Positions 47,001 through 56,786 are shown, numbered from the stretch's first letter. The stretch: 64,000 nt of DNA from VGWB01 sp964480945 (GCA_964480945.1 CAYZRX010000005.1:35803-99802); one strand, 5' to 3'. Notes: generated by a model from the letters alone, not told the origin. Made by a program: numbers and translations.

Positions 47001-47357
47001 ATGAAGGAGAGCAATTGGATCCGCGAATTCCCTGCGGCGATCACCGTGTGCGACCGCGATGGAATCGTACTTGCGATGAACGACAGATCGTGCGCAACGT
47101 TTGCTGAGGAGGGCGGGACAGCTCTGATCGGCACGAACCTGCTCGATTGCCACCCTGAGCCGGCCCGAACGAAAGTGGCATCACTGCTGAGTTCCGGGTC
47201 GCCAAACGTTTACACGATCGAAAAAGGAGGAATCAAGAAGTTGATCTACCAGTCGCCGTGGTACGATCACGGCACGTACGCCGGTTTTGTGGAGCTGTCA
47301 CTCCCGATACCGGCCGAGATACCACACTTCATCAGAGATACGAAGGGTAGCGAATAG
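47001..47357 (+). CDS. Single-domain PAS protein
   Basis: A 118-residue protein consisting of one PAS-like sensor domain: FPAAITVCDRDGIVLAMND at the start, an ALIGTNLLDCHPEPA helix region and final strands KKLIYQSPWYD and YAGFVELSLPIP. There is no output domain, so it may act by protein-protein contact or bind a small ligand or haem. AAGGA lies upstream of the ATG. It converges with the iron alcohol dehydrogenase, and its partner is unknown. Confidence 0.68.
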   Translation: MKESNWIREFPAAITVCDRDGIVLAMNDRSCATFAEEGGTALIGTNLLDCHPEPARTKVASLLSSGSPNVYTIEKGGIKKLIYQSPWYDHGTYAGFVELSLPIPAEIPHFIRDTKGSE

Positions 47358-47424
47358 GCCTACGAGCGGAAAGGCTCAAGGGAGCACTCGCACACGACCG
47401 TTTGCACTGTTTATCGCAGTAATG

Positions 47425-48597
47425 TCAATTGCTCTTGCAGGATGGGTACGATTCCTTCACGAGCGCTTCTATCTCCGCCAGCGTGGCCACACGCGGGTTG
47501 GCTTTGTAATCAGGCAACACCATAGACTGTTTTGCCAGCGCGGGCAATTCCGCTTCGGGGACACCCACGTCCGCAAGTCCGAGTCGGAGCCCGATCTTCT
47601 TCAGGAAAGTGTCCACGAGCCCGCTGCTGCGCTCCGCTGCAACTATCTCCGGCTTTTCTGCCAGTGTAGGATCAAGAACACGCGCCAGCCGCGCAAACTG
47701 CGGTACGGCGCTTCGCCACGTAAAGCGCACGAAGGCCGGATACACGATGGCCAGCGCCACGCCGTGTGCCACGTGCGGGTACATACCGCCGATGGCCATG
47801 CCTATGCCATGCGGCAACGTCACGCCGGCATTCGCGATGCTGTAGCCGCCGAGGGTATCTGCCCACGCGAGGGATTCGCGGGCATCAAGATCGGAGCCAT
47901 TGGCCAGTGCCTTCGGGAGCGCCTCGACGACCAGGCCTATCCCCTGCCATGCCATCAACTCGATGATCGGACTGCAGTTCGGATGGATCGTGGACTCAAA
48001 GGAGTGGCAGAGAGCGTCGAAGCCTGTGGGCGCCGTCGCCTCACGCGGGAGGCTGACCATCAGCTCCGGATCCACAATGGAGACCTTGGGGTAGACATTG
48101 GGGTGATAGATCGCCGACTTGTCTCGGAGGGCGGGATTCGTGACGACAGCCACCTGTGTTACCTGCGAGCCCGTCCCAGAGGTTGTTGACACCGCAATGA
48201 TCGGCAGCGTCTTCTCCGTTGGAGCCTTCTTGTAGAAGAGATAGTCCCAGCAGGAACCTTCGTGCGTTGCTTCAACAGCGATGGCTTTCGCGCTGTCCAT
48301 GCTTGACCCGCCCCCCAGACCGATCACAGACTGAACCCCACACTCACGCGCGACCTTTGCTCCGGCAGCTATGGATTCCACCGTCGGGTTCGGCACCACA
48401 CCGTCAAAGTGGGTCACCTTCAATCCCTCCTCCTTCAGGATCTGGAGAATCCGGGCATATTGCTCCCTGACTGGAGGGGACTCCTTGACAGTGACGAGGA
48501 GTGTCCGGTCGCCAAAGCGTTTCGCGAACGTCCCCAATTCTTTGATTCTTCCGCGGCCGAACACCAGCTCAGTCGGCTGATAGTAATTGAATCTCAT
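47425..48597 (-). CDS. Iron-containing (group III) alcohol dehydrogenase
   Basis: A 390-residue NAD(P)-dependent dehydrogenase. GLGGGSSMDSAKA is the nucleotide-binding loop. Metal ligands are expected in TGFDALCHSFES and LPHGIGMAIGGMYPHVAHG. It is the last gene of the ABC importer/polyol operon, 69 bases after the kinase, so its aldehyde or alcohol is probably a product of that pathway. The specific substrate is not predictable. Confidence 0.83.
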   Translation of the reverse strand: MRFNYYQPTELVFGRGRIKELGTFAKRFGDRTLLVTVKESPPVREQYARILQILKEEGLKVTHFDGVVPNPTVESIAAGAKVARECGVQSVIGLGGGSSMDSAKAIAVEATHEGSCWDYLFYKKAPTEKTLPIIAVSTTSGTGSQVTQVAVVTNPALRDKSAIYHPNVYPKVSIVDPELMVSLPREATAPTGFDALCHSFESTIHPNCSPIIELMAWQGIGLVVEALPKALANGSDLDARESLAWADTLGGYSIANAGVTLPHGIGMAIGGMYPHVAHGVALAIVYPAFVRFTWRSAVPQFARLARVLDPTLAEKPEIVAAERSSGLVDTFLKKIGLRLGLADVGVPEAELPALAKQSMVLPDYKANPRVATLAEIEALVKESYPSCKSN

Positions 48598-48666
48598 TTG
48601 ATCTCCTCTTCATTGTAACAGATGCATACGACGAGGTTCACACGGTAAGCCCAACAGCGTACCAAG

Positions 48667-49587
48667 CTAGGCAGGATTGCTCTGATGGAACTCCCTAGTT
48701 ATTTCCTCAGGTAGGGGTGGGACCGCTCCGGGCTGCGAGCACACGAAAGCCCCCACCCGGTTCGCCAACTCCTGTACGCTCTCGAGCGGCAAACCGCGTA
48801 AGAGTCCGACCGTCACTGCAGCTGTAAAGGCGTCACCTGCACCCACGGTATCCACCACTTCTGCCGGATAACCGGGATGGCTTTCATCCCGATCCGCGGT
48901 CACCATCCGGCTCCCCCGTTCGCCTCTGGTGAAGACGACCGAGCCCAGGTTGAATCGCTCGCGAAGGATGCGGAGTCGAGCTGTTTCGTCGCCGGCGATC
49001 CCCAGCGAGTCTGCCAGGACCGGCAGCTCAGCATCGTTCAGCTTCAGCACGTCGGCCAGTTCCAGCGAGGAGCGGATGACCTCCGCGGAGTAGAAAGGCT
49101 GGCGCAGGTTCACGTCGAACACCGTAAGGCATTCTGGCCGGACGGCGTGTAAGAATTTTCTGATTGCATTCCGGCTGCGCTGGTCGCGCTGAGCCAGCGA
49201 GCCGAACATCACGGCGTCGGCGTTACGTGCCAGCTGTTCCACCGCCGCATCGATCTCGATCGCGTCCCATGCCGCCGGCTTGCGGATGGAGAAAATCGGC
49301 ACCCCGGCGTCGTTTAACTTCACATCCACCACACCGGTCGGCAGTCCCCGTACCACGCGTACCCCCGCAACATCCATCTGCAGTGCGCGGAGACGCTCCA
49401 AGATTTCTCGTCCCTCGGCATCATCCCCCACTCCGCTGATCGCTGCCGCCTTCACCCCCAGTTGAGCCGTGTGTGCCGCCGCATTGATCGGAGCGCCACC
49501 AAGGCTTCGGCCCGCCGGCAGGAGATCCCACAAAACCTCGCCGATGCCGACACACAAAGGCCTCTCCACCGGCTCCTTAAGCGACAT
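48667..49587 (-). CDS. PfkB-family sugar kinase (fructokinase-like)
   Basis: A 306-residue ribokinase-fold kinase. The N-terminal CVGIGEVLWDLLPAGRSLGGAPINAAAH motif region binds the sugar. DTVGAGDAFTAAV near residue 245 holds the anion hole and catalytic Asp. FDVNLRQPFYS and LKLNDAEL are typical of fructokinase-like members. It overlaps the zinc dehydrogenase gene by 11 bases. Together they suggest polyol oxidation to a ketose followed by phosphorylation, as in sorbitol to fructose to fructose phosphate. Confidence 0.85.
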   Translation of the reverse strand: MSLKEPVERPLCVGIGEVLWDLLPAGRSLGGAPINAAAHTAQLGVKAAAISGVGDDAEGREILERLRALQMDVAGVRVVRGLPTGVVDVKLNDAGVPIFSIRKPAAWDAIEIDAAVEQLARNADAVMFGSLAQRDQRSRNAIRKFLHAVRPECLTVFDVNLRQPFYSAEVIRSSLELADVLKLNDAELPVLADSLGIAGDETARLRILRERFNLGSVVFTRGERGSRMVTADRDESHPGYPAEVVDTVGAGDAFTAAVTVGLLRGLPLESVQELANRVGAFVCSQPGAVPPLPEEITREFHQSNPA

Positions 49588-50599
49588 CGATGATCACCTT
49601 CAACGATTTGTCCCCCTGTTCCTCGATGAAGTGATAGGCATCAGGATACTGTGGGAACGGGAAGTGGCGTGTCAGCAGCGGCTCGGTTCGCACTGCTCCG
49701 GTAGCAATCCATTGCACTGCCTGCTCATAGTCCTCGTGCTTGTACATCAGCGTTCCGATCAACTTGAGCTCCCGGTCACCCGCAACGGACATATCCACAC
49801 GGGGCCGTTCACCGAACACCCCCAGAACGACAATCTGACCGCCTTTGTTGATATTCTGAACCGCATCGTCGAGCGCCGCTTCCGCCCCTACAGCCTCGAA
49901 GGCTACATTGAACCCTTCCGCTCCGAACGTCTGGCGTGCGACGTCTGCCAGCTTCTGGGTTCCCACGTTACAGACGGCATCCACACCGCACGCAAGAGCC
50001 TTCTCCAATCGGAAATCGCTGAGATCGGTGATCAGAACTTTCTTTGCACCGCGACACCGTGCCGCTTGGGCCACCAGGTTGCCGATTGTGCCCGCACCCA
50101 GCACCACGACGTTATTGCCGCGAAGGTCGCCGGCGCGACCCGTCGAATGCGCTGCGCAGGCCGCAGGTTCGACCAGCGCCCCTTGCTCGTACGTCAGGTT
50201 GTCCGGCAGAGGCACGATGCGCTCTTCGGTCGTGATGAAAAAATCTTGCGCACAGCCGGGGGCTTGGAAGCCCTGCACCTTGAGATGATCGCAGATGTTG
50301 TAATCTCCCCGCCGGCACGGACCGCATTTGCCGCACACGAGCTGTGGCCGCGCTGTGGCTTTCATCCCGGGTTTCACCTTCGTCACACCGGGACCGACCG
50401 ACTCTACCGTCCCGCTGTACTCATGTCCCTGGACCACGGGGTAGGGGGTGAAGGGGTGCTTTCCGTGCCACACATGGATATCCGATCCGCAGACACCGAT
50501 GCGCTGGATGCGAAGCAGAATCTCATCCGGACCCGGCACCGGACGAGCGACCTCCTGGAATTCAATGTGTCCGGGCGACTTCATAATTGCCTGGCGCAT
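49577..50599 (-). CDS. Zinc-dependent polyol (L-iditol/sorbitol-type) dehydrogenase
   Basis: A 340-residue medium-chain dehydrogenase. Catalytic zinc ligands lie in GVCGSDIHVW, GHEYSG and EPAACAAH; structural zinc cysteines are in CGKCGPCRRGDYNIC. The Rossmann motif is VVLGAGTIGNLVAQ. The family oxidises sugar alcohols to ketoses with NAD+. It sits between the ABC permease (122 bases) and the kinase (overlapping), which supports a sugar-alcohol substrate. Confidence 0.85.
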   Translation of the reverse strand: MRQAIMKSPGHIEFQEVARPVPGPDEILLRIQRIGVCGSDIHVWHGKHPFTPYPVVQGHEYSGTVESVGPGVTKVKPGMKATARPQLVCGKCGPCRRGDYNICDHLKVQGFQAPGCAQDFFITTEERIVPLPDNLTYEQGALVEPAACAAHSTGRAGDLRGNNVVVLGAGTIGNLVAQAARCRGAKKVLITDLSDFRLEKALACGVDAVCNVGTQKLADVARQTFGAEGFNVAFEAVGAEAALDDAVQNINKGGQIVVLGVFGERPRVDMSVAGDRELKLIGTLMYKHEDYEQAVQWIATGAVRTEPLLTRHFPFPQYPDAYHFIEEQGDKSLKVIIDVA

Positions 50600-50721
50600 G
50601 ACATCTCCGTCTGTTTTCCTGTCTCTTGATGAACCAAACGCTACTCGTTGGAAGATAGTTTCTGACGCACGATCGTTCTCTCTTTTCTCATAGCGGCGAT
50701 TCTCACCTCAATTCATCGGAT

Positions 50722-51744
50722 TCATTTCAACCGTTGTTTCTCGCTGTAGACTTCCCGCAGACGATCCACAACGATTGCCAGCAGGACCAACGCGCCCAGA
50801 AATGAATTAGCGTAATAGGGATTTGCCTTGACCTCGATCAAACCGTGCTTGATCAGCATGAAGATCGCCGAGCCCATAAGAATTCCGAGCGCCGAGATGC
50901 TTCCTCCGGTGAGCGCCGTGCCACCGATGATCGCTACAGCGAATGAAACGATTAGCCAGTCATCACCGGTCTCCGGGGCGGCTGAGCCCAGCATGGACGC
51001 CCATAACACCGCCGCGAGAGCAGCAAACGCGCCGGAAAGAATGTGAGCCCACACCACCGTCCTGTCGGTGTTGATGCCGGAGAGTCGGGCCGCGGCCGCG
51101 TTCCCTCCCGTTGCCAGCATGCGGCGGCCGAGCACCGTCTTCTGATACATATAGCCGACGAATCCTAGCAGGACGATCATGATCAAGAACACGTAGGGAG
51201 TCCCGACCACGCTCCCCTGCCCGACGAAGTCGAACGACTCAGGAACCTTATACGGCGCACCGCCGGAAATCCCCGACCGTAATCCCATGTAGATAAACAT
51301 CGTCGATAACGTGACGATAAACGAATCGATCTTCAGCCGCGTGATGAGCACGCCATTCAGCGCGCCTGCAAGAGCTCCAACCGCGAGCCCCACCGGCACG
51401 GCCAGCCACGGCGACAGTCCCCAGTTATCCAGGCTGAGGCCCAGAATCACGGTGGTGATGCTCCCGATCGCGCCGACCGACAAATTCATCCCGCCCACAA
51501 CCAGACAGAAGGCCTGAGACAGCGCAATCAAAGTATAGAAGGCCATTTGCCGCGATATGACGAACATCGTGTAACCGCTGAGGAAACTCTGCGACTGCGT
51601 CACTAAGACAGCAAACAGGATTGCAGTGGAAATAATGAGCCCGAGCGTTCGCCCGCTGAGAAGTTCGCTTTTGTCAGAGGTGTCGGAGGGAGAATTCTGC
51701 GGATGGACGAGATTGGGTTGCTTCATGGAATCTTCTTCCGTCAA
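50722..51744 (-). CDS. ABC sugar importer permease (RbsC/XylH type)
   Basis: A 340-residue inner-membrane protein with about 9-10 helices in the BPD_transp_2 family: FCLVVGGMNLSVGAIGSITTV, ALAGALNGVLITRLKIDSFIVTLSTMFIYMGL and AIIGGTALTGGSISALGILMGSAIFM are classic for ribose/xylose/galactose importers. Its start overlaps the ATPase stop by 4 bases, so the two are translationally coupled. Confidence 0.9.
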   Translation of the reverse strand: MTEEDSMKQPNLVHPQNSPSDTSDKSELLSGRTLGLIISTAILFAVLVTQSQSFLSGYTMFVISRQMAFYTLIALSQAFCLVVGGMNLSVGAIGSITTVILGLSLDNWGLSPWLAVPVGLAVGALAGALNGVLITRLKIDSFIVTLSTMFIYMGLRSGISGGAPYKVPESFDFVGQGSVVGTPYVFLIMIVLLGFVGYMYQKTVLGRRMLATGGNAAAARLSGINTDRTVVWAHILSGAFAALAAVLWASMLGSAAPETGDDWLIVSFAVAIIGGTALTGGSISALGILMGSAIFMLIKHGLIEVKANPYYANSFLGALVLLAIVVDRLREVYSEKQRLK

Positions 51745-53249
51745 TTCAGGTGCTTGGCAATCGCCATACTGAGGTGGTCGTAGGTTTTGGCGGCGTCATC
51801 GACATCGGTGATCTCGCCGACGATCCGGTGATCCCTGAAGACGAGGATCCGGTGCGACAGTTTGATGATTTCCGGCATGTCCGAGGAAATGAGGATGATC
51901 GCTTTGTGCTGTTTCTTGGCCAGGTCCCAGATGAGTTGATGAATCTGCTCCTTGGCTCCGATGTCTACGCCGACGGTGGGCTCGTCGATGATCAGGATGT
52001 CGCAGTCCGCGGCCAGCCACTTGGCGATACAGATCTTCTGCTGGTTGCCGCCGCTCAAGCTCTCCGTTTTCTGATTCGGCCCGGTCGTATGAATGTCCAG
52101 CGCGCGAATCATGCCCCATGTGACGCCAATTTCCTTCGCCCGATTGATCGATCGCGTCAACCGGTGAACGATTCGCCGCCAGATAGTTATCGTCACGTTG
52201 GTTTGAACCGGCGATTGCAGCAACAACCCCTCTTCCTTTCGGTTCTCGGTGACGTAACCGATCCGGTAGCGCTCCAGGCTGTCCGCGACGCTCTTGATAT
52301 GAGCTCCCTTCCCGCGGACGTAGATCGCTCCCCTGTCGAGTTTGTCCTCACCGATCAGCACACGCGCGAGATCCGTGCGTCCCGCACCGACCAGTCCGTA
52401 CAACCCCAAGATTTCGCCTTCGTACAATGAGAAGCTCACGTCATCGACCTTGTCTTTTCTGGTCACGTGCTCGGCGCGCAACACCTCGTTGTTCCGGTTC
52501 ACGTCAAGCTGGCCGAGGTGCTCCTGCAGAACCTCGCGGCCGATCATCATTTTCACCAGCTCCGGCGTCGTCAGCCCGGCGATCTGCTTCGTGCCGACAT
52601 GGCGGCCGTCGCGCAGCACGCTGACTTTGTCACACAAGGCGAACACTTCTTCAAATTTGTGCGAGACGAAGATGATGGCGACCTTCTGCGCCTTGAGGTC
52701 GCGAAGGATTCGGAACAGGTTCTTCACCTCATGCTCGGACAAGGAACTCGTCGGCTCGTCCAGGAAGAGGACGCGGGCGTTTGCAGCCAGCGCTTTTGCG
52801 ATCTGTACCAGCTGTTTGCGCGCAGCGCTGAGATCCTTGATCACCGTGGTGGGGGGAAGCGACAAACCGACCATCTCCAGATACTGTCGCGCAACTCGGT
52901 TTACCGCCTTCCAGTTGATGATCCCCGTCCTCCCATAGGTGATCATCTTGTCGAGCATGATGTTCTCTGCAATCGTACTCTCGGGGATGACCTGTATCTC
53001 CTGGTTGACAATGTCGATCCCCTTCTCAAGGCTTTCGCGGTAGCTGTTGAACCGAAGCCGCTCACCATCGTAGAAGATCTCCCCTTCATCAGGCTGCTCA
53101 ATGCCGGTGATAACCCTAATGAGCGTGCTCTTGCCGGCGCCATTTTCGCCAACGAGTGCATGGATCTCACCTGCATCGAAGCGCAGGCTGACGTTATCCA
53201 GCGCTTTGACGCCGGGGAACTGCTTGCTGATGGCTCTGAGCTCAAGCAT
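51741..53249 (-). CDS. ABC sugar importer ATPase with two nucleotide-binding domains (RbsA/XylG type)
   Basis: A 502-residue fused ATPase. Domain 1 has Walker A GENGAGKST and Walker B LFLDEPTSSLS. Domain 2 has the usual degenerate Walker A (GLVGAGRTD) and an intact signature and Walker B (LSGGNQQKICIAKWL, ILIIDEPTVGVDIGAK). This arrangement is standard for CUT2 monosaccharide importers. It starts 15 bases after the binding-protein gene. Confidence 0.92.
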   Translation of the reverse strand: MLELRAISKQFPGVKALDNVSLRFDAGEIHALVGENGAGKSTLIRVITGIEQPDEGEIFYDGERLRFNSYRESLEKGIDIVNQEIQVIPESTIAENIMLDKMITYGRTGIINWKAVNRVARQYLEMVGLSLPPTTVIKDLSAARKQLVQIAKALAANARVLFLDEPTSSLSEHEVKNLFRILRDLKAQKVAIIFVSHKFEEVFALCDKVSVLRDGRHVGTKQIAGLTTPELVKMMIGREVLQEHLGQLDVNRNNEVLRAEHVTRKDKVDDVSFSLYEGEILGLYGLVGAGRTDLARVLIGEDKLDRGAIYVRGKGAHIKSVADSLERYRIGYVTENRKEEGLLLQSPVQTNVTITIWRRIVHRLTRSINRAKEIGVTWGMIRALDIHTTGPNQKTESLSGGNQQKICIAKWLAADCDILIIDEPTVGVDIGAKEQIHQLIWDLAKKQHKAIILISSDMPEIIKLSHRILVFRDHRIVGEITDVDDAAKTYDHLSMAIAKHLN

Positions 53250-53264
53250 GCAGACAGCCCCTTC

Positions 53265-54281
53265 TCATTGCGGTGGGCTCAGGTACTCTGTCTTGAGGTC
53301 GGCTGCGAGGCGATCCGTGATCGTCTGAACTTGCGTCGCGTACGTCTCCACGTTTTCCTTCGTCACCACCACGATGCCGGCGTTGATGAACTGGTACTCC
53401 TTGCGCGGCTTCCAGCCATCAAGCATCAATTTGAGTATCGTACATGAGATGTAGCCATGGCCGGGTGGATTCTGTGCGATCGTCGCGTCGATCACTCCGT
53501 CGCGGATCGCCTGCAACACCGTCGGCCCGGTGTCGATCCCGACGAAGCGGAGGCGTTTGTGTGCAGGATTCTTATGCCATTCGGTCAGCACGGCTGCGGC
53601 TGCGATGGTCGGGTTATAGCCCGTCGCGATGATCCCATCGATCTCGTCCGCCCGGGCCGCGAGCGCGCTCTGGATCTTGGTCGTCGCTTCGCTGACCTGG
53701 ATCATGTCCGAAATCGTCTGAACGATCTGCACCTGCGGATGTTTGGCCACGACTTCCTTGATGCCCTCATCGCGTATCTTGGTGTTGATGTCCGTGACGG
53801 TCTCCAGGACATTCAGGATCTTGCCTTTCCCACCCATGAGGTCGATCAACTTTTGCGCCGCTACCATCGCTGCGTCTTTGATATCGGTGGCCACCGTGAA
53901 CGGAATCGGGGCGGGCAAATCCGGCTGCGCGCCATAGGCGACCACCAGCTGCCCGCGGTTCTTCAGCTGCTCAAACAAAGCATTTGCAGCCGATGGATCG
54001 CCAGGATAGATGCTGAACGCTTCGTGCCCCCTGCTCGAGAGCGCCTCGACGTTGATGTTCTCATTCTCCTGCGTCCAGGCCTGCCCAACAACTTTCATCA
54101 CCTGAACGCCGGTTTCCTTCTCAAAACGCTCCACGCCGCTGCGAACCTCGGAGATGTACGGATGAGGCATCATGCCGTACCAGGCGATGGTCTCAACGCT
54201 TTGCTTTTTCTGCAAAAGGCTGAAGACTACCACCGCAGCCACCAGAACAATAACAATCCCGAGAATGACGATCTTCTTCAT
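53265..54281 (-). CDS. Periplasmic sugar-binding protein of the CUT2 ABC importer
   Basis: A 338-residue RbsB/LacI-fold binding protein. A hydrophobic N-terminus (KKIVILGIVIVLVAAVVVFSLL) without a clear cleavage site or lipobox may leave it tethered to the membrane. WYGMMPHPYISEVRSGVERF, DPSAANALFEQLKNRGQLVV, GIIATGYNPTIAAAA and IDATIAQNPPGHGYIS fit the ligand-cleft motifs of the family. It heads the operon, with GGAG 6 bases from the ATG and a GAAACGTTTC palindrome just upstream. Confidence 0.88.
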   Translation of the reverse strand: MKKIVILGIVIVLVAAVVVFSLLQKKQSVETIAWYGMMPHPYISEVRSGVERFEKETGVQVMKVVGQAWTQENENINVEALSSRGHEAFSIYPGDPSAANALFEQLKNRGQLVVAYGAQPDLPAPIPFTVATDIKDAAMVAAQKLIDLMGGKGKILNVLETVTDINTKIRDEGIKEVVAKHPQVQIVQTISDMIQVSEATTKIQSALAARADEIDGIIATGYNPTIAAAAVLTEWHKNPAHKRLRFVGIDTGPTVLQAIRDGVIDATIAQNPPGHGYISCTILKLMLDGWKPRKEYQFINAGIVVVTKENVETYATQVQTITDRLAADLKTEYLSPPQ

Positions 54282-54299
54282 CGTTTGCTCCAGTTTGAC

Positions 54300-54309
54300 G
54301 AAACGTTTC
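54300..54309. promoter_or_regulatory. Putative LacI-family operator of the ABC/polyol operon
   Basis: GAAACGTTTC is a perfect 10-base palindrome with a central CG, the hallmark of LacI-family sites. It starts 18 bases before the binding-protein start codon and shares the GAAAC|G half-site with the operator at the LacI gene downstream. Regulation by that LacI protein is an inference. Confidence 0.5.
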
Positions 54310-54673
54310 CCTTTCTCTTGCGTACCGTGCCTTGGTCACGAGAGGACCGAACAAAACGGTGGGCCTCACATCATCGGCGTCCTCCGCTGCTCATGTTCCT
54401 CCTTCGCCGAATTCCCTCACGGCTTCATGGTGCGACGGAAAACATCGACCGGAACTGCGGTCGGTCCGGGACTCCTCAAGCATGCGGAGGTGTGACCGTT
54501 GCCCCGATTATTTGATATCCTTTGGTGGGAATCGGGACTGAAAACGCGCGTTTACGGCGCGGCGGCAGGCCGATTCAAAAAAACCGCGCCACAAAACTAC
54601 TGCAGTTTGAGCTGAAAGGCAACACCGGATGAATCGCGAGAGGAAAGATATCCCAAGGTTGACAAGAACAGCG

Positions 54674-54697
54674 CCGCCCGGCCTTGCGGTCGGGCGG
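54674..54697. repeat. 10-bp GC-rich inverted repeat (stem-loop)
   Basis: CCGCCCGGCC and GGTCGGGCGG pair over 10 positions (one G-T) around TTGC. No T tract follows on either strand. It may be a REP-like hairpin or transcript stabiliser between the lipoprotein gene and the ABC operon. Confidence 0.5.
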
Positions 54698-54791
54698 GTG
54701 CGAAACAAATGAGGATTGTCGGGACTCAAGACTACCTCTCGTTCAGCCTCCAGCATTCGGCGATCGAGTCCCCAAAGAATCGGACGCTGCT

Positions 54792-55646
54792 TCAGTCAAT
54801 GATGATGGCCAGATGATTCGCCTTCCAGAAATAGTCCGGTCTCACGATCCTCAGAAGCGTATGTCCATTTTCTTGTGCTTCCTTGGAGTAGGAGCTGTCG
54901 TCCCTCTTCGGAACCATCTCGTCAATTTTCCCCGGGACATCAATCGTCATCTCACTCCTCTTGTCGAGCGGCTGGAACGCCTGATCGTCGTAGTTGGTGG
55001 TGAGCACCGTGGTCGCGCCGAGTAATCCCCACAGGAAGCCCCCTTCATCGGTGATGACGCCCTTCTGCTCCAACTCGTTCCGATCGCCGATGACGTAATA
55101 CACTGTATTGAGTTGTCGCGTGAGACTTTCGACTGTTGTTTTGTCTGCACCAATGGCCTGATCTTTCTGCGCAGCCCCAGCCTCAAGGTTCTGAGCACGC
55201 AACCGGAGCTCGGCCACCGATTTCTCCTGTGCATCGAGACTCTTCTTCAAGTCCTCAACCACCTTTTGAAGGCTCGCACTTTCGCCGCCGATCCCTTTTA
55301 TCCTCTGCTCCAGCTGCGCGACCCTCCTCCGGCTCTCGGCCAGCATGGAACTGATGTCCGAGATTTGGCCGATGATCGTTTGCTTGAGTTCCCCGAGGGT
55401 CAACGATCCACTCTCCGGAATTGCCGAAGCCTTGCGCTCGACTTTTTTCTCCTTGGCCAAAGCGGCCGCAAGCTTGTCGTGTATCTCGTTCAACGCTAAC
55501 GTGACGTCATGAATACTGCTGTCGCTCGACGCCAATTGCTGCTTCAGATCGTTGTTTTGCTTCTCAAGCTCCTCGAGTCTCGCCTTATCCCCGCAACCCG
55601 CAAAAGTCAGGGCAAACAAGATAAACCATGGAATTGCTTTACGCAT
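54792..55646 (-). CDS. Coiled-coil lipoprotein
   Basis: A 284-residue lipoprotein (lipobox TFAGC, Cys about 16). A long coiled coil (about 20-175, with heptad stretches such as LEELEKQNNDLKQQL, RRVAQLEQRIKG and LQKVVEDLKKSLDAQEKSVAEL) is followed by a small C-terminal domain (TVYYVIGDRNELEQKGVI, FLWGLLGATTVLTTNYDDQAF, HTLLRIVRPDYFW). That tail is common in Bacteroidota envelope proteins of unknown function. ATG 55646 has AAGGAG 10 bases upstream. An envelope structural role is likely. Confidence 0.75.
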   Translation of the reverse strand: MRKAIPWFILFALTFAGCGDKARLEELEKQNNDLKQQLASSDSSIHDVTLALNEIHDKLAAALAKEKKVERKASAIPESGSLTLGELKQTIIGQISDISSMLAESRRRVAQLEQRIKGIGGESASLQKVVEDLKKSLDAQEKSVAELRLRAQNLEAGAAQKDQAIGADKTTVESLTRQLNTVYYVIGDRNELEQKGVITDEGGFLWGLLGATTVLTTNYDDQAFQPLDKRSEMTIDVPGKIDEMVPKRDDSSYSKEAQENGHTLLRIVRPDYFWKANHLAIIID

Positions 55647-55880
55647 ACGATATCCGCTCCTTTCCACTCAATTTGCGATACGTGGGGCTATTGACTTAGA
55701 TATTCGCGAGAAACCGGAGTCCACTGCTTAATGTCGACAGTGTAGCCACGGAACCTCTCAACCGATAATAGAATATAGCGAGTTCAACCACCATCGTCAA
55801 CAAGGGCTCCCGAGGTCAAGCAAGCTGGGCCATTGTGCAGACCCGGTTCCATTGACATAATGCAGTTTTCGGGAGATTAT

Positions 55881-56786
55881 TCAATCTAATTTCAGCATGC
55901 GACGAAGAGCTGGCAGCGCACGTTCGGTCGCGCGCACACCCGCCTCAATACACAGCTCCGCTTTCGAAAAGTCGAGCGAATCGACGGACTCGCCAAATTC
56001 AGGCCGAATGACCAGGTCCGCCAGCCTGAGGTGATGGCGCTTGTGATGGCGGGCGCCGATCTCAACCGCGCGCAGGAACGCCTGGAGACCGCTGCTTATT
56101 TCCATTCGCATGCTTTCCTGATCCACATCAACGGCGACGACGAGCCGCGCTCCCATCTCTCGTACAACGTCGGTAGGCACCAGATCAACGAATGCTCCAT
56201 CGGCCAGCAATCTTCCCTCGTGCTTGATCGGCGGGAAAATGCCGGGAAGGGCAGAGCTCGCCTGCAAGGCGAGGCTCGCCGGACCATTCCTGAAGACAAC
56301 TTTTTCACCGCTAAGAAGATCCGTTGCAACCGCAGCCAGCGGCACCCTCGCATCCTCCAGTCTCTTGCCTGAAGTGAGCTTCGCCAGGGCATCAGCAACC
56401 CCAGTGCCCTCAAGAACTCCCCATCCCCACATGGTGTCGATCAGAAATCGTTCAACGTCAATGAAGCGGCGCAAGCGTTCGAGGAAACCTTCGCGATCCA
56501 CCTCGGATAGATTGAGAGCGAGAGGAGGTGAGATTCCCAACTCGATCACCTCCTTGGTCAGGCGCTTTCTGTCAAAATCGGGGCTCAGAGCATACGCAGC
56601 ACCGACGATGGCTCCCATGCTTGTGCCGGCAATGGCATGGATCGGAATCGCCTCTCGATCCAGAACGGTGAGCACACCGATGTGAGCAAGACCCCGCACG
56701 CCGCCGCCCCCAAGCGCCAGCCCGAGCGTGCGGACACCCGTAATGCCTCGCCAAGCAAGACCGAGTTTTCTAAGCCATTCAGGCAT
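55881..56786 (-). CDS. Patatin-like phospholipase (RssA family)
   Basis: A 301-residue lipid acyl hydrolase. The oxyanion motif GGGGVRGLAHIGVL, nucleophile Ser56 in AGTSMGAIVGA and catalytic Asp196 in LLADGAFVDLVP form the Ser-Asp dyad of patatins. SSALPGIFPP is also conserved. It has no signal peptide, so it is probably cytoplasmic or peripheral to the membrane. It is monocistronic in this context, and the substrate is unknown. Confidence 0.88.
   Translation of the reverse strand: MPEWLRKLGLAWRGITGVRTLGLALGGGGVRGLAHIGVLTVLDREAIPIHAIAGTSMGAIVGAAYALSPDFDRKRLTKEVIELGISPPLALNLSEVDREGFLERLRRFIDVERFLIDTMWGWGVLEGTGVADALAKLTSGKRLEDARVPLAAVATDLLSGEKVVFRNGPASLALQASSALPGIFPPIKHEGRLLADGAFVDLVPTDVVREMGARLVVAVDVDQESMRMEISSGLQAFLRAVEIGARHHKRHHLRLADLVIRPEFGESVDSLDFSKAELCIEAGVRATERALPALRRMLKLD

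Larger units (their letters stand above)
54282..54791. other. Intergenic region with GC-rich hairpins
   Basis: About 510 bases upstream of the ABC operon. It contains the operator, a GGCGCGG/CCGCGCC stem (54556-54562 with 54584-54590) and a long stem CCGCCCG-GCC/GGT-CGGGCGG (54674-54697, TTGC loop) with no T tract. No protein gene is supported. Confidence 0.45.
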
